A stretch of 64,000 bases of DNA. It comes from Exiguobacterium sp. 9-2 (GTDB lineage Bacteria; Bacillota; Bacilli; Exiguobacteriales; Exiguobacteriaceae). The position numbers and the translations under genes were made by a program. The stretch covers positions 150,001-214,000 of the forward strand of contig NZ_CP142850.1 of assembly GCF_036287235.1 (NCBI RefSeq), given 5' to 3'. Positions 24,900 through 32,943 of this stretch are shown here, piece after piece (positions within the stretch are counted from its first letter, which is position 1; every line of letters begins with the position of its first letter). Under the pieces are notes generated by a model. That model saw only the letters and a program-made list of their open reading frames with translations, was not told the DNA's origin and ran no database searches.

Positions 24900-25559
24900 A
24901 TGACACGACTACTCGAAGAAATCAAACAATATCAATCGAAATTCCGACAAAAGGCACCTGCTGAGAAACAACGGTTGATGGCGGAAGCGACAGCTGAACT
25001 GGCTGCTTCTGGAGTCGTACAAGGTCTAGGTGTCGGTGACACAATCCCACACTTTACATTACCCAATGTATCTGGAGAACCAGTCGCAATCGAGACATTA
25101 CTCGAGCAAGGTCCTGTTATCTTAACGTTCTACCGGGGTGGCTGGTGTCCGTACTGCAATCTCGAGCTTCGCGCGTACGAACGGTAAATCGACCGAATCC
25201 GCGCTCAAAGAGCGACTGTCATTGCAATTAGTCCGGAGACAGCTGATTTTGCTGAGCAAACGGCGAATAAGAATGCGTTAAGTTTCCCTGTCTTAAGTGA
25301 CGTTGATTTACATGTATCCCGTCAATTTGATTTGGTGTTCGACTTGCCAGATTATTTGATTGAGATTTACAAAGCATCGGGACTTGATGTAGCGAAGCAC
25401 AATGGAAATGAGGATTGGCAGTTACCGAAACCGGCGACGTTTATCATTGATACGAATGGTGTGATTCGTTTCGTAGAAGTGCCGTCCGATTATACGAAAC
25501 GCGTTGATCCAGAACACATCCTCCAAAACCTTGAACAGAATAAAAAGTATGAAGATTGA
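24900..25559 (+). pseudogene. Peroxiredoxin-like (AhpC/TSA) gene interrupted by an in-frame stop
   Basis: The reading frame encodes an AhpC/TSA-type thiol peroxidase in two parts of the same frame, separated only by TAA at 25185-25187. The first part (95 codons) has the family's thioredoxin-like core FYRGGWCPYCNLELRAYER. The second part, from IDRIRAQ on, continues without any shift through VIAISPETADFAEQTANKNA to KPATFIIDTNGVIRFVEV and stops at 25559. A single C-to-T change of a CAA glutamine codon would explain it. The start ATG 24900 has AAGGGGGAG upstream. The total of 219 codons matches the family. It may be a true recent pseudogene or a sequence error. Confidence 0.85.
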
Positions 25560-25562
25560 CTT

Positions 25563-25608
25563 AAACGGTCTGGCTTCTCTCTACTTGTTGGGAGAAGTCA
25601 GACCGTTT
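25563..25608. terminator. Hairpin between convergent genes
   Basis: A long stem AAACGGTCTGGCTTCTC / GAGAAGTCAGACCGTTT with one mismatch. T runs on either side are short, so termination strength is uncertain, but it lies between two convergent 3' ends. Confidence 0.7.
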
Positions 25609-25619
25609 GAAGTTTCCCT

Positions 25620-26738
25620 TTATTTTGTATCAAGAAGTACTCGTCTCAGCCATTCTTGAAATTTGAGATCAGTCTGTTGCCAATCCATTGCCCGTGCAAA
25701 ATGATGAGCGGAGATGCGAATGGCTTCGTACTCCTCTGGATCTCGGAAGCAAGCTCGCATTTCGGCAGCGAGTGCACCAGGTGTTTTGTTTTTAGCCATG
25801 TAGCCTGTCATGCCGTACTGAACGGCGTCTCGTACACCAGGAGCATCATATACGATGGATGGTGTTCCGACCGCCGCCGCTTCAATAATAGAAAAACCTA
25901 CGCCTTCACGTATGGAAGGGAAAAGGAGAGCGGTGGCACGACTCATCATGCGGCGCGTTTCTGTTTCAGTGACTGAATCGTAATATGTGATAGCATCCTT
26001 CACTTCTTTAGGAAGGGGAAGTGTAAGGTATTGCAAAAGATGAGAGCTGTTACGAATACCAATCAGCCAGAGGCGTGTCTCAGGAAACTCACGTTGGACC
26101 ATGAGGAATGCCCCAATCGTATCTTGAAGTTCTTTTTCGTTCAGACGGTTGATATATAGAAAGGTTGGAACATGTTCTTTTAACTCCCATTCCTGTTCAG
26201 ACCACGGGGAAAAGGAAAGTCCTGGCGGCAACATCGTGATATGACTGTTAGTAAAACCAGCACTTTGTAGTTCATCTACAACAGAGGGGCTGACAGTCAA
26301 GGCATGACTATCTTTATACCAGCTTAACCGTCGAGTCTCTGTCCATTCGCCAAGCTTTGAAAAAGGAAAAACAAGTGTCGTCGACCAACGCTCACGAATC
26401 AATTGATAAAGAAATAAAGTTCGTTTATGACGTGGAACATAAAGTGGTGTGAAGAAATGAAACCCATTCAAATGATCCAGAACTAAATCAATCGTTTTAG
26501 CATAAGACCAGTAATAATAAAGTGCATATGGAATAAGAGAAGCTGTCGTACCATAACGGAGGTAAGTGATACCATCTCGATACTCCGTCGGTGATCCGCC
26601 CTTGAATGAGACAGACAAATGGGTAACTCGGTAGGTAGTACTGACACGCCGCAACATTTCATGAATAAAAGTTTCAGCTTCTCCGGCTTGTGGATGTCGA
26701 GCATCACGCCAAGATAAAAAAAGTAGATGAGGTTTCAT
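25620..26738 (-). CDS. Family 4 glycosyltransferase
   Basis: A 372-residue GT-B glycosyltransferase. The N-terminal domain opens with HLLFLSWRDARHPQAGEAETFIHEMLRR; the G-E-A-E turn resembles the acceptor-side GGAE loop of GT4 enzymes. The C-terminal domain carries LYINRLNEKE, the nucleotide-sugar motif FPSIREGVGFSIIEAAAVGTPSIVYDAPGVRDAV (about 275-310). Retaining sugar transfer to an envelope glycan, lipid or metabolite is likely. Start ATG 26738 (minus) has AAAGGAGG at good spacing. It stands alone, so the target is not indicated. Confidence 0.87.
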   Translation of the reverse strand: MKPHLLFLSWRDARHPQAGEAETFIHEMLRRVSTTYRVTHLSVSFKGGSPTEYRDGITYLRYGTTASLIPYALYYYWSYAKTIDLVLDHLNGFHFFTPLYVPRHKRTLFLYQLIRERWSTTLVFPFSKLGEWTETRRLSWYKDSHALTVSPSVVDELQSAGFTNSHITMLPPGLSFSPWSEQEWELKEHVPTFLYINRLNEKELQDTIGAFLMVQREFPETRLWLIGIRNSSHLLQYLTLPLPKEVKDAITYYDSVTETETRRMMSRATALLFPSIREGVGFSIIEAAAVGTPSIVYDAPGVRDAVQYGMTGYMAKNKTPGALAAEMRACFRDPEEYEAIRISAHHFARAMDWQQTDLKFQEWLRRVLLDTK

Positions 26739-26873
26739 GTCGTACCTCCTTTGCGTAGAAAAAATTGGATCCGAAAGATCGGTTCTGCTAATAATCTTCT
26801 CTAAAGTAGAAGGATATTCCTAGAAAATGCATCAAATCAATAGACTTCTGTTTCATCCATGATGTCCTGAAGC

Positions 26874-26898
26874 GTTACGTATAAAAGCTTTTGGGTAA
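26874..26898 (+). promoter_or_regulatory. Weak sigma-B-like promoter of the metallopeptidase
   Basis: GTTACG at 26874-26879 and GGGTAA at 26893-26898 are 13 bp apart. The -10 fits the general-stress sigma form but the -35 matches only at GTT. This is a weak call. The rest of the 193-base spacer 26739-26931 shows no clear element. Confidence 0.25.
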
Positions 26899-26931
26899 AG
26901 AACAATAACGAAACGGGTAGGAGGAAAGCGC

Positions 26932-27774
26932 ATGAAATGGAAGGGAAGAGAACGGAGTTCGAACGTCGAGGACCGGCGGGGAATGGGTGGGAAAGGAATC
27001 GCCGGTATCGGCGGTGGTGTCGGGATCATCCTGCTGATCGTCATCACTTTGATGGGCGGTAATCCAACTGAACTACTCGGAGACTTAACCGGTGGGGATC
27101 AGCAAAATACGACGTATGAGGAAACAGCGCAGGAAAAAGAAGCAGCGGACTTCGTCTCCGTCGTCTTGGCCGATACGGAACGAGTCTGGACGAAAGAATT
27201 TAAAGAAGATGGTAAGACCTATAAAAAACCGACACTCGTCTTATATACGGATCAAGTTAGTTCGGCTTGCGGACAAGCAGGGAAGTCCGTCGGTCCCTTT
27301 TACTGTCCCGGTGATCAGAAATTATACATTGATTTAAGCTTTTATGATGAACTGCAGACGAAATACGGAGCACCGGGCGATTTTGCGATGGCGTATGTCA
27401 TTGCGCATGAAGTAGGGCATCATGTCCAGACGTTACTTGGAAAATCGGATGAGATCATGCCACTTCGAAAGCAAATGAGTGAGGAGAAGTTCAATAAATA
27501 CCTCGTTCGATTCGAGCTACAGGCAGATTATTATGCCGGCGTATGGGCGCATCACGCGCAAGGAGAAAACTTGCTCGAAGAAGGCGATCTTGAAGAAGCG
27601 TTGACAGCAGCCAATGCTGTTGGGGACGATACGTTACAAGAGAAAGGACAAGGATATGTCGTACCGGAAAGTTTCACTCACGGCACATCGGCGCAACGAG
27701 AGCGTTGGTTCCAAAAAGGCTTTGATAACGGCACGATCGAAGGTGGAGACACATTCAAAGCGAAGAATCTATAA
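26932..27774 (+). CDS. Putative neutral zinc metallopeptidase (YpfJ family)
   Basis: A 280-residue membrane-anchored protein. An N-terminal basic and Gly-rich stretch is followed by one membrane segment (about residues 24-43, GIAGIGGGVGIILLIVITLM). The peptidase-like domain follows on the outer side, with the zinc site HEVGHH at about 162-167 and a downstream FELQADYYAGVWAHH in which E and D may supply further contacts. SACGQAGKSVGPFYCPGDQKLYIDLSFY is the family signature, with two Cys able to form a disulfide. Start ATG 26932 follows AGGAGGAAAG. Substrates are not known for the family. Confidence 0.88.
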   Translation: MKWKGRERSSNVEDRRGMGGKGIAGIGGGVGIILLIVITLMGGNPTELLGDLTGGDQQNTTYEETAQEKEAADFVSVVLADTERVWTKEFKEDGKTYKKPTLVLYTDQVSSACGQAGKSVGPFYCPGDQKLYIDLSFYDELQTKYGAPGDFAMAYVIAHEVGHHVQTLLGKSDEIMPLRKQMSEEKFNKYLVRFELQADYYAGVWAHHAQGENLLEEGDLEEALTAANAVGDDTLQEKGQGYVVPESFTHGTSAQRERWFQKGFDNGTIEGGDTFKAKNL

Positions 27775-27857
27775 AACGAAGTAAAGACATACCTTTTGAA
27801 ACATTTTCCAGTCGTTTCCGTAAAGAAGAGAGAAGGATTCAAAGGGGAGTGTCGAAG

Positions 27858-28025
27858 TTGAAGCACATCAGTCTATTTTTGTTGCTGTATACGGCTGTCG
27901 TCGTATTGACGTACATCGTGTCACGATTTGCGCCAAACTTGTTGGTCTACATGGTTTATATCGCGATTGCGTCGTTACTCGTCATCACGGGCTATTTATT
28001 GAAACGGCTTGTACTGAAACGTTAA
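27858..28025 (+). CDS. Small two-helix membrane protein
   Basis: A 55-codon open frame starts with TTG 27858, 8 nt after AAAGGGGAG. It reads as two hydrophobic helices: ISLFLLLYTAVVVLTYIV and LLVYMVYIAIASLLVITGYLL, with a basic C-terminal tail KRLVLKR. It lies 83 bp after the metallopeptidase with no terminator between, so co-transcription is likely. The good ribosome site and clean helix pattern support coding. I do not recognise a family. Confidence 0.55.
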   Translation: MKHISLFLLLYTAVVVLTYIVSRFAPNLLVYMVYIAIASLLVITGYLLKRLVLKR

Positions 28026-28032
28026 ATACCAA

Positions 28033-28279
28033 AAAGGGGCTGACTCACATGTCGTCCTCTACAAAGATAAGGGTGGCAGAATGATGATCTGCCACCCTTA
28101 TTTCGTAAAAAAAAGAATGACGCGTCACACGCCACTCCTACAGGAAAAAGCGCATTATGCGCTGCCAGAGACAAATAAGACCCGCTTTCCTGCTTGAATG
28201 AAGCAGGAAAACTGGCTTGTGTCTCGCCTGAGGAAAGGGGGTGAAAAGACGCGTCATTCTTTTTTGAGTCAGCCTCTTT
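28033..28279. repeat. Nested 247-bp palindromic intergenic element
   Basis: Outer arms AAAGGGGCTGACTCA (28033-28047) and TGAGTCAGCCTCTTT (28265-28279) match at 14 of 15 positions. Inner arms AAAAGAATGACGCGTC (28111-28126) and GACGCGTCATTCTTTT (28248-28263) match perfectly over 16. Inside are AGCGCATTATGCGCT (28149-28163), GAGACA / TGTCTC, and TTTCCTGCTT / AAGCAGGAAA (28186-28208). A separate 14-bp stem ATAAGGGTGGCAGA / TCTGCCACCCTTAT (28067-28080, 28088-28101) lies between the outer and inner left arms. There is no open frame of note. It may be a MITE-like repeat or a strong bidirectional transcription barrier. Confidence 0.75.
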
Positions 28280-28297
28280 CGCTATTTAAAAGCAATC

Positions 28298-28666
28298 TTA
28301 TGAACGGAACATCGTCGGATCATCTGGAACGTTCTCCAGGTAAGTGATCCGTCCGTTTTCATCGAGACGTGCGATATCTTTTCCGTCCTGCGTGAAGACG
28401 CTACCGTCTGCCCGTTTTCCGCAAACTGCCCAGCGTGTTTCATACGTTCCTGGTGTTGTTTCTTCCCAGCCGGCGTACATGTGCTTAATATCCTGATTCG
28501 CCGTGAACACATGACGGACGAATTGTTTCCAGGCGTCGATGCCGTGCTTTGGTTGTCCGTTCAGAACGAACGTGATGTCTGTCGTAAACAAGGAAACGAG
28601 ATCCTCGAACGCTTGTGCGTCCGTGCGTGACGCGTCGAATAAGTCGAAATAACGATTCAATACCAT
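28298..28666 (-). CDS. Nuclear transport factor 2-like (SnoaL-type) protein
   Basis: A 122-residue cone-fold protein. The pattern VLNRYFDLFDASRTDAQAFEDLVSLFTTDITFVLNGQPKHGIDAWKQFVRHVF followed by beta strands (TYETRWAVCGKRADGSVFTQDGKDIARLDENGRITYLENV) is typical of the NTF2/SnoaL superfamily, which includes isomerases, cyclases and many proteins of unknown role. It lies 22 bp downstream of an Rrf2 regulator on the same strand and is probably its operon partner. Start ATG 28666 (minus) has AGAGG upstream. Confidence 0.8.
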   Translation of the reverse strand: MVLNRYFDLFDASRTDAQAFEDLVSLFTTDITFVLNGQPKHGIDAWKQFVRHVFTANQDIKHMYAGWEETTPGTYETRWAVCGKRADGSVFTQDGKDIARLDENGRITYLENVPDDPTMFRS

Positions 28667-28688
28667 AGTAAAAACCTCTTTCTGTTCA

Positions 28689-29174
28689 TTAAAAAAGTGT
28701 CATCATCCGATCTGTGATTAACGCATGCAACCGTTCTAAATGTTCCGGTGGACAGGAGGTATCGATTGCTTGACGGATCGAGCCGATTGATTCGCGCTTC
28801 AACGTCGATTGCCAAGCATCTTCTGCCTCTGTCATCAGATTCGAGAGCAGACCGATCTCCTGTTCCTGAATCCCCATCAAATCTTCAAAGACACCACTTG
28901 ACGCGTACAATGTCTGTTTGCCCTCAATGGCTTGATAGACATCGAAGATTTGAATTTCTTCTGCCGGACGTCGCAAGCGAAAGCCCCCTTTGACACCAGG
29001 TACGGAATACAACAGATCCGCCTGAACGAGTTTTCGTAAGAGCTTTTGGAAATAGGTCGGTGAAGCACCGAGTTGCTGACTAATGAACTCACCGGACAAA
29101 ACGGCGCGCTCCGGCAGGAAGGTTAAGAGCAACATCGCATAAACGGATTGCTCGACTCCTGTTTTCATTTGCAT
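28689..29174 (-). CDS. Rrf2-family transcriptional regulator
   Basis: A 161-residue winged-helix regulator. The Rrf2 signature is clear: YAMLLLTFLPERAVLSGEFISQQLGASPTYFQKLLRKLVQADLLYSVPGVKGGFRLRRPAEEIQIFDVYQAIEG (about residues 12-84). The three cysteines that hold iron-sulfur clusters in IscR or NsrR are absent; only one Cys, in TSCPPEHLERL, is near the C-terminus, as in some redox- or thiol-sensing members. Start ATG 29174 (minus) has GAAAGGAG upstream. It likely regulates itself and the NTF2-like gene through the palindrome at 29198-29214. Confidence 0.9.
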   Translation of the reverse strand: MQMKTGVEQSVYAMLLLTFLPERAVLSGEFISQQLGASPTYFQKLLRKLVQADLLYSVPGVKGGFRLRRPAEEIQIFDVYQAIEGKQTLYASSGVFEDLMGIQEQEIGLLSNLMTEAEDAWQSTLKRESIGSIRQAIDTSCPPEHLERLHALITDRMMTLF

Positions 29175-29197
29175 AGAAAGACTCCTTTCGTTAAACG

Positions 29198-29214
29198 TGG
29201 ATAATGTATATCCA
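29198..29214. promoter_or_regulatory. Palindromic operator candidate of the Rrf2 regulator
   Basis: TGGATA-ATGTA-TATCCA has perfect 6-bp arms. On the minus strand it directly follows TATTAT (29215-29220), a possible -10 box, so it would cover the transcription start of the Rrf2 gene, about 24 bp before the start codon. Confidence 0.5.
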
Positions 29215-29330
29215 TAATAGTTCGATGATGAAAAATTGTCGAATGATATGCTCTCACAAAACCGTCACACCTTTTCGACAGCATCTGCATAGCATCCCCG
29301 TTCCGGATTCGGTATACTAAATGTACGATA

Positions 29331-29369
29331 TGTGAAAATATTCACTAAAAGTCGTTCACACTTTGTGAA
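29331..29369. promoter_or_regulatory. Rex- or Fnr-like operator before cydDC
   Basis: TGTGAAAATATTCACT at 29331-29346 fits both the Rex form (TGTGAA-N4-TTCACA, one mismatch) and the Fnr/Crp form (TGTGA-N6-TCACA, one mismatch). A further pair TTCACA (29355-29360) and TGTGAA (29364-29369) follows. It lies just upstream of cydD, and TATACT (29313-29318) or TACGAT (29324-29329) could be its -10 box. Confidence 0.55.
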
Positions 29370-29382
29370 AGGACGTTTGTAT

Positions 29383-31113
29383 ATGAATCCATTAAAAGGA
29401 ATCGTCCAGATTCCACGTAGTATTCTCATTCAATTCATCATTGCGGCTTTCTTAATGGGGGTCGCGGTCGTCGGTCAGTCATACGGCATCGTGTTGACGG
29501 TCGATCGCATTTTCCTAAAAGAACAACCGTTTGAAGCCGTCATTCCTTTACTGCTCGTCGTTCTCGGGATGCTGTTGCTCCGAGTCGCTGTGACGTATTG
29601 GAACGGTCGTCTCGGTACGACGTTATCGGCACACATGAAGCAGGCGCTTCGGGAAGCACTCGTTGCGAAATATACGAGTCGCTCAGTCGAGATGATGCTA
29701 CAAGGGCAAGCGGGACAGAAGGTCAGTGTCTTGCTCGATGCAGTAGACGAGATGGACAGCTACTATAGTCAATATTTGCCGAAAGTCGTCCAGACGACGA
29801 TCGTTCCCTTGATGGTCTTGATTGCGGCATTCAGCTATGACTGGATCACGGGTCTTGTCATGATGATCACGGCGCCGTTCATTCCGTTGTTTTACATCAT
29901 CATCGGCATCATGACGCAAAAGCGGGCCGATGCTCAACTCGAGAAGATGACGGCATTCTCAGGAACGTTCCTCGATACGTTACAAGGACTGACGACCTTG
30001 AAGTTATTCGGTCGCGCGAAACGACAGCGTGACGTCATCGAAAAAAGCAGTCTCGATTTCCGAGATGCGACATTAACGGTCTTGAAGCTCGCCTTCTTGT
30101 CGTCATTGATGCTTGAGTTCGTCTCGATGCTCAGCATGGGAATGATTGCACTTGAAGTCAGTCTGCGTTTGATTCTGTTTCAAAGCATCACCTTTATCCC
30201 AGCGTTCTTGATGCTCGTGTTGGCACCAGAATACTATCTTGCCTTAAAAGAGATGGGGGCTGCTTTCCACACGGGACGCGGTAGTGTGGCAGCAGCGAAA
30301 CAAATCGCAGCCGAATTGACGGCAGACGATCGTCCTGTTGCATTCGGTCAATCGGAACTCACGATGAATCGTCCACCACAAATCGTCTTGGATGAAGTCG
30401 GCTTTACGTACCAAGAAGGACGTTTTGCCTTGCAAGATATCGGGCTTACGATTGAGCCGTATCAAAAGGTAGCGTTGATCGGTCGCAGTGGGGCCGGTAA
30501 ATCGACCGTCTTGCAGTTGATTGCCGGACTCGCGAATCCACAAGAAGGACGGATTCTACTCGACGGAACCGAGCGCGGTCAGGTGGAGGAAACAAGCTGG
30601 TTCCGTCAGTTGAGCTACATTTCTCAACATCCGTATCTGTATGCCGGAACGCTGGCAGAAAACATCGCGATTGGTGAGCTTCGTCAAGCGACGCCGGAAG
30701 AGATTTTCGAAGCGGCGCAGGCGGCAGGGCTCGAGGAGTTGATTGCGACGTTGCCTGAAGGGATCGACACGGTGATCGGAGAAGGTGGACGCGGTCTATC
30801 GGGTGGCGAAAAACAGCGTGTTGCGTTAGCACGAGCGTTCTTGAAACGACCGAACGTCGTCGTCTTTGATGAACCGACGACTGGACTTGATGTCAAAACG
30901 GAGCGACTGCTCCAACAAGCGATTGAGCAACTCGGACAATCGGCAACGGTCATCACTGTCGCGCACCGTTTGCATACGATTGAACGATCGGATCAAATCG
31001 TCGTTCTCGACGGCGGACGAATCGTCGATCGTGGCACCCATGATGAATTGCTTGGTCGCGATTCGGAATATGCGCGGATGCGTAGCGTCCAGAGAGGGGA
31101 GGAAACACGATGA
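29383..31113 (+). CDS. cydD: Thiol reductant ABC exporter subunit CydD
   Basis: CydD and CydC form the heterodimeric ABC exporter of glutathione/cysteine or haem-related cargo needed to assemble cytochrome bd oxidase. The 576-residue protein has a six-helix membrane domain (about 10-310) and an ATPase domain with Walker A GRSGAGKST, Q-loop SYISQHPYL, signature LSGGEKQRVALARAFL and Walker B VVVFDEPTTGLD. I choose ATG 29383, 9 nt after AAAGGA; the upstream in-frame extension would run through the operator. Its stop overlaps the cydC start (ATGA). No cydAB genes are in the window. Confidence 0.93.
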   Translation: MNPLKGIVQIPRSILIQFIIAAFLMGVAVVGQSYGIVLTVDRIFLKEQPFEAVIPLLLVVLGMLLLRVAVTYWNGRLGTTLSAHMKQALREALVAKYTSRSVEMMLQGQAGQKVSVLLDAVDEMDSYYSQYLPKVVQTTIVPLMVLIAAFSYDWITGLVMMITAPFIPLFYIIIGIMTQKRADAQLEKMTAFSGTFLDTLQGLTTLKLFGRAKRQRDVIEKSSLDFRDATLTVLKLAFLSSLMLEFVSMLSMGMIALEVSLRLILFQSITFIPAFLMLVLAPEYYLALKEMGAAFHTGRGSVAAAKQIAAELTADDRPVAFGQSELTMNRPPQIVLDEVGFTYQEGRFALQDIGLTIEPYQKVALIGRSGAGKSTVLQLIAGLANPQEGRILLDGTERGQVEETSWFRQLSYISQHPYLYAGTLAENIAIGELRQATPEEIFEAAQAAGLEELIATLPEGIDTVIGEGGRGLSGGEKQRVALARAFLKRPNVVVFDEPTTGLDVKTERLLQQAIEQLGQSATVITVAHRLHTIERSDQIVVLDGGRIVDRGTHDELLGRDSEYARMRSVQRGEETR

Positions 31114-32819
31114 AGGAATTATTAGGAGTCTTTCGGTTGATGGTGCATCAAAAACGCGATATCGCCTGGTCGATCTTCTTCGGTGTCCTCGCCGGTGTGA
31201 CAGCGGTCGGTTTATTCGCAGCAAGTGGTTACCTGATTTCAAAGGCAGCCTTGTTGCCACCGATCCAGACACTCGCCGTCTTGATCGCCCTGCAAAAAGT
31301 GTCGAGTCTGACGCGCGCCGTCAGTCGGTATGCGGAACGTTACTATTCGCACCGGGCGACGTTTACGATCCTTAGTGACATCCGAACGTCATTTTACCGT
31401 CGTCTCGAGCCGCTTGCGCCAGGGATTTTTGGTAAGTACCGCAGTGGTGACTTACTTGCGCGGATCGTCGGGGATGTCGAGAGTCTACAAAATACGTTCT
31501 TACGTGTCCTCTATCCACCGATCGTGTTACTGCTCGTTTTCTTCTGTACGATTTTTTTCGTCAGTTTCTTCTCATGGACGATTGCCGGGATTCTGTTGCT
31601 TGGTTTAATTTTGACCGGTTTCTTGATTCCGGGATGGTTCGCGTACCGTGAACAACGCTTCGCCCGTTCAGTCCGTGTTCGACGTGGTGACTTGTCGACA
31701 GAAGTGACAGAGTTATTCCAAGGCTATCGTGATTTGAAGATTTACCAACAGCTCGACCAAAAGGAACAGGACTTGAATGCCGTCGCGAAACGGTATGTCG
31801 AGGAAGAGAAACGTAATGGTTTACACGCTGTCTCGAACCTGGCCTTAAATACGATGGTGACGTTGATCATCTCTTGGCTTGTCCTCGGTGTGGGTGCCTA
31901 TCTCGTCGCAAGCGGACAACTCGAGGGAGTTTTCCTCGCTTTACTCGTCATGACATCGCTGACCGTCTTTGAAAATGCGGCACCGATGGCGATCTTACCC
32001 GGCTTTTTTGAAGATAGCCGCCATGCTGCGAAACGACTCGATGAAGTCGTGACTGAGCAAGAGGAGCCGACGTACGCTCCGTTCGTCCTCGATCAGGCAC
32101 CGTCCTTTGAAACGAATGCGCTGACGTTTACGTTTCCTGATGCACCCCGTCCAGTCTTACGTGACGTCACTGTTTCGATTCCGGCTGGTAAGAAGACGGC
32201 AATCGTCGGAGCGAGTGGTTCCGGGAAATCCACGTTACTTCAATTGATGTTACGGATGTATCCGACGGACGGATTAACGATTGCTGGACAGGACAGTCAG
32301 ACGGTTGATCCGGAAGGACTCTGGCAGCACGCGAATGTCGTCCTGCAACAAAATCACTACTTTTATGGAACACTTCGTGATAATCTACTTCTCGCAAACG
32401 AAGCAACGACGGACGAAGCGATGCGACAAGCACTCGATGATGTCGGATTAACGACATTCGAGTTGAGTGATCGTGTGTTTGAAAAAGGAGAGAACTTATC
32501 CGGAGGAGAAAAACAGCGGCTAGCGATTGCCCGCGTGCTCTTGCGAGAAGCATCGCTTTACTTGCTTGACGAACCGACGTCCTCCGTTGATGCTTTGACG
32601 GAACAGATGATTCTCAAGCGACTGTTTGCGCGAGCAATGGACGCGACACTCGTCCTCGTCAGCCACCGCTTAGCGGGTCTTGAAGCGATGGACCAAATCA
32701 TCGTCATGGATCAGGGTCACGTCATCGAAGTCGGAACGTATGCCGAATTGATGGCACGACAAGGGGCGTTTTATGAGTTAAAACAAGTCGAGCAGTCGGT
32801 GTTTGCTCCGATTGGATAA
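31110..32819 (+). CDS. cydC: Thiol reductant ABC exporter subunit CydC
   Basis: The second half of the CydDC exporter, 569 residues. The membrane domain (about 15-305) starts IAWSIFFGVLAGVTAVGLFAASGYLISKAAL, an opening typical of CydC. The ATPase domain has Walker A GASGSGKST, signature LSGGEKQRLAIARVLL, Walker B LYLLDEPTSSVD and the H-loop VSHR. Its start overlaps the cydD stop by four bases. A terminator follows at 32829. Expression should follow the Rex- or Fnr-like site upstream of cydD. Confidence 0.93.
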   Translation: MKELLGVFRLMVHQKRDIAWSIFFGVLAGVTAVGLFAASGYLISKAALLPPIQTLAVLIALQKVSSLTRAVSRYAERYYSHRATFTILSDIRTSFYRRLEPLAPGIFGKYRSGDLLARIVGDVESLQNTFLRVLYPPIVLLLVFFCTIFFVSFFSWTIAGILLLGLILTGFLIPGWFAYREQRFARSVRVRRGDLSTEVTELFQGYRDLKIYQQLDQKEQDLNAVAKRYVEEEKRNGLHAVSNLALNTMVTLIISWLVLGVGAYLVASGQLEGVFLALLVMTSLTVFENAAPMAILPGFFEDSRHAAKRLDEVVTEQEEPTYAPFVLDQAPSFETNALTFTFPDAPRPVLRDVTVSIPAGKKTAIVGASGSGKSTLLQLMLRMYPTDGLTIAGQDSQTVDPEGLWQHANVVLQQNHYFYGTLRDNLLLANEATTDEAMRQALDDVGLTTFELSDRVFEKGENLSGGEKQRLAIARVLLREASLYLLDEPTSSVDALTEQMILKRLFARAMDATLVLVSHRLAGLEAMDQIIVMDQGHVIEVGTYAELMARQGAFYELKQVEQSVFAPIG

Positions 32820-32828
32820 AAAGTATGG

Positions 32829-32866
32829 AAGGCAATGAATCAAGTAAGGTTCATTGCCTTTTTTAT
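32829..32866 (+). terminator. Terminator of cydDC
   Basis: A perfect stem AAGGCAATGAA / TTCATTGCCTT with six T after it. Confidence 0.92.
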
Positions 32867-32943
32867 TTACCTTGGAAAAACTGAAAAGACATGACAGTCT
32901 ACTTCTGAAATGGTAAAGTCTAGAAAAAACGTAGGGGGATTTC

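Noticed and set aside
25332-25559. A separate small thioredoxin-like gene
   Set aside because: It is in the same frame as the gene starting at 24900, continues its domain after the TAA at 25185-25187 and has no ribosome site of its own.
28067-28101. A simple terminator for the small membrane gene at 27858
   Set aside because: The 14-bp stem could terminate, but it is followed by TTTCGTAAAA rather than a T run and is part of the larger nested palindrome, so it is described there.
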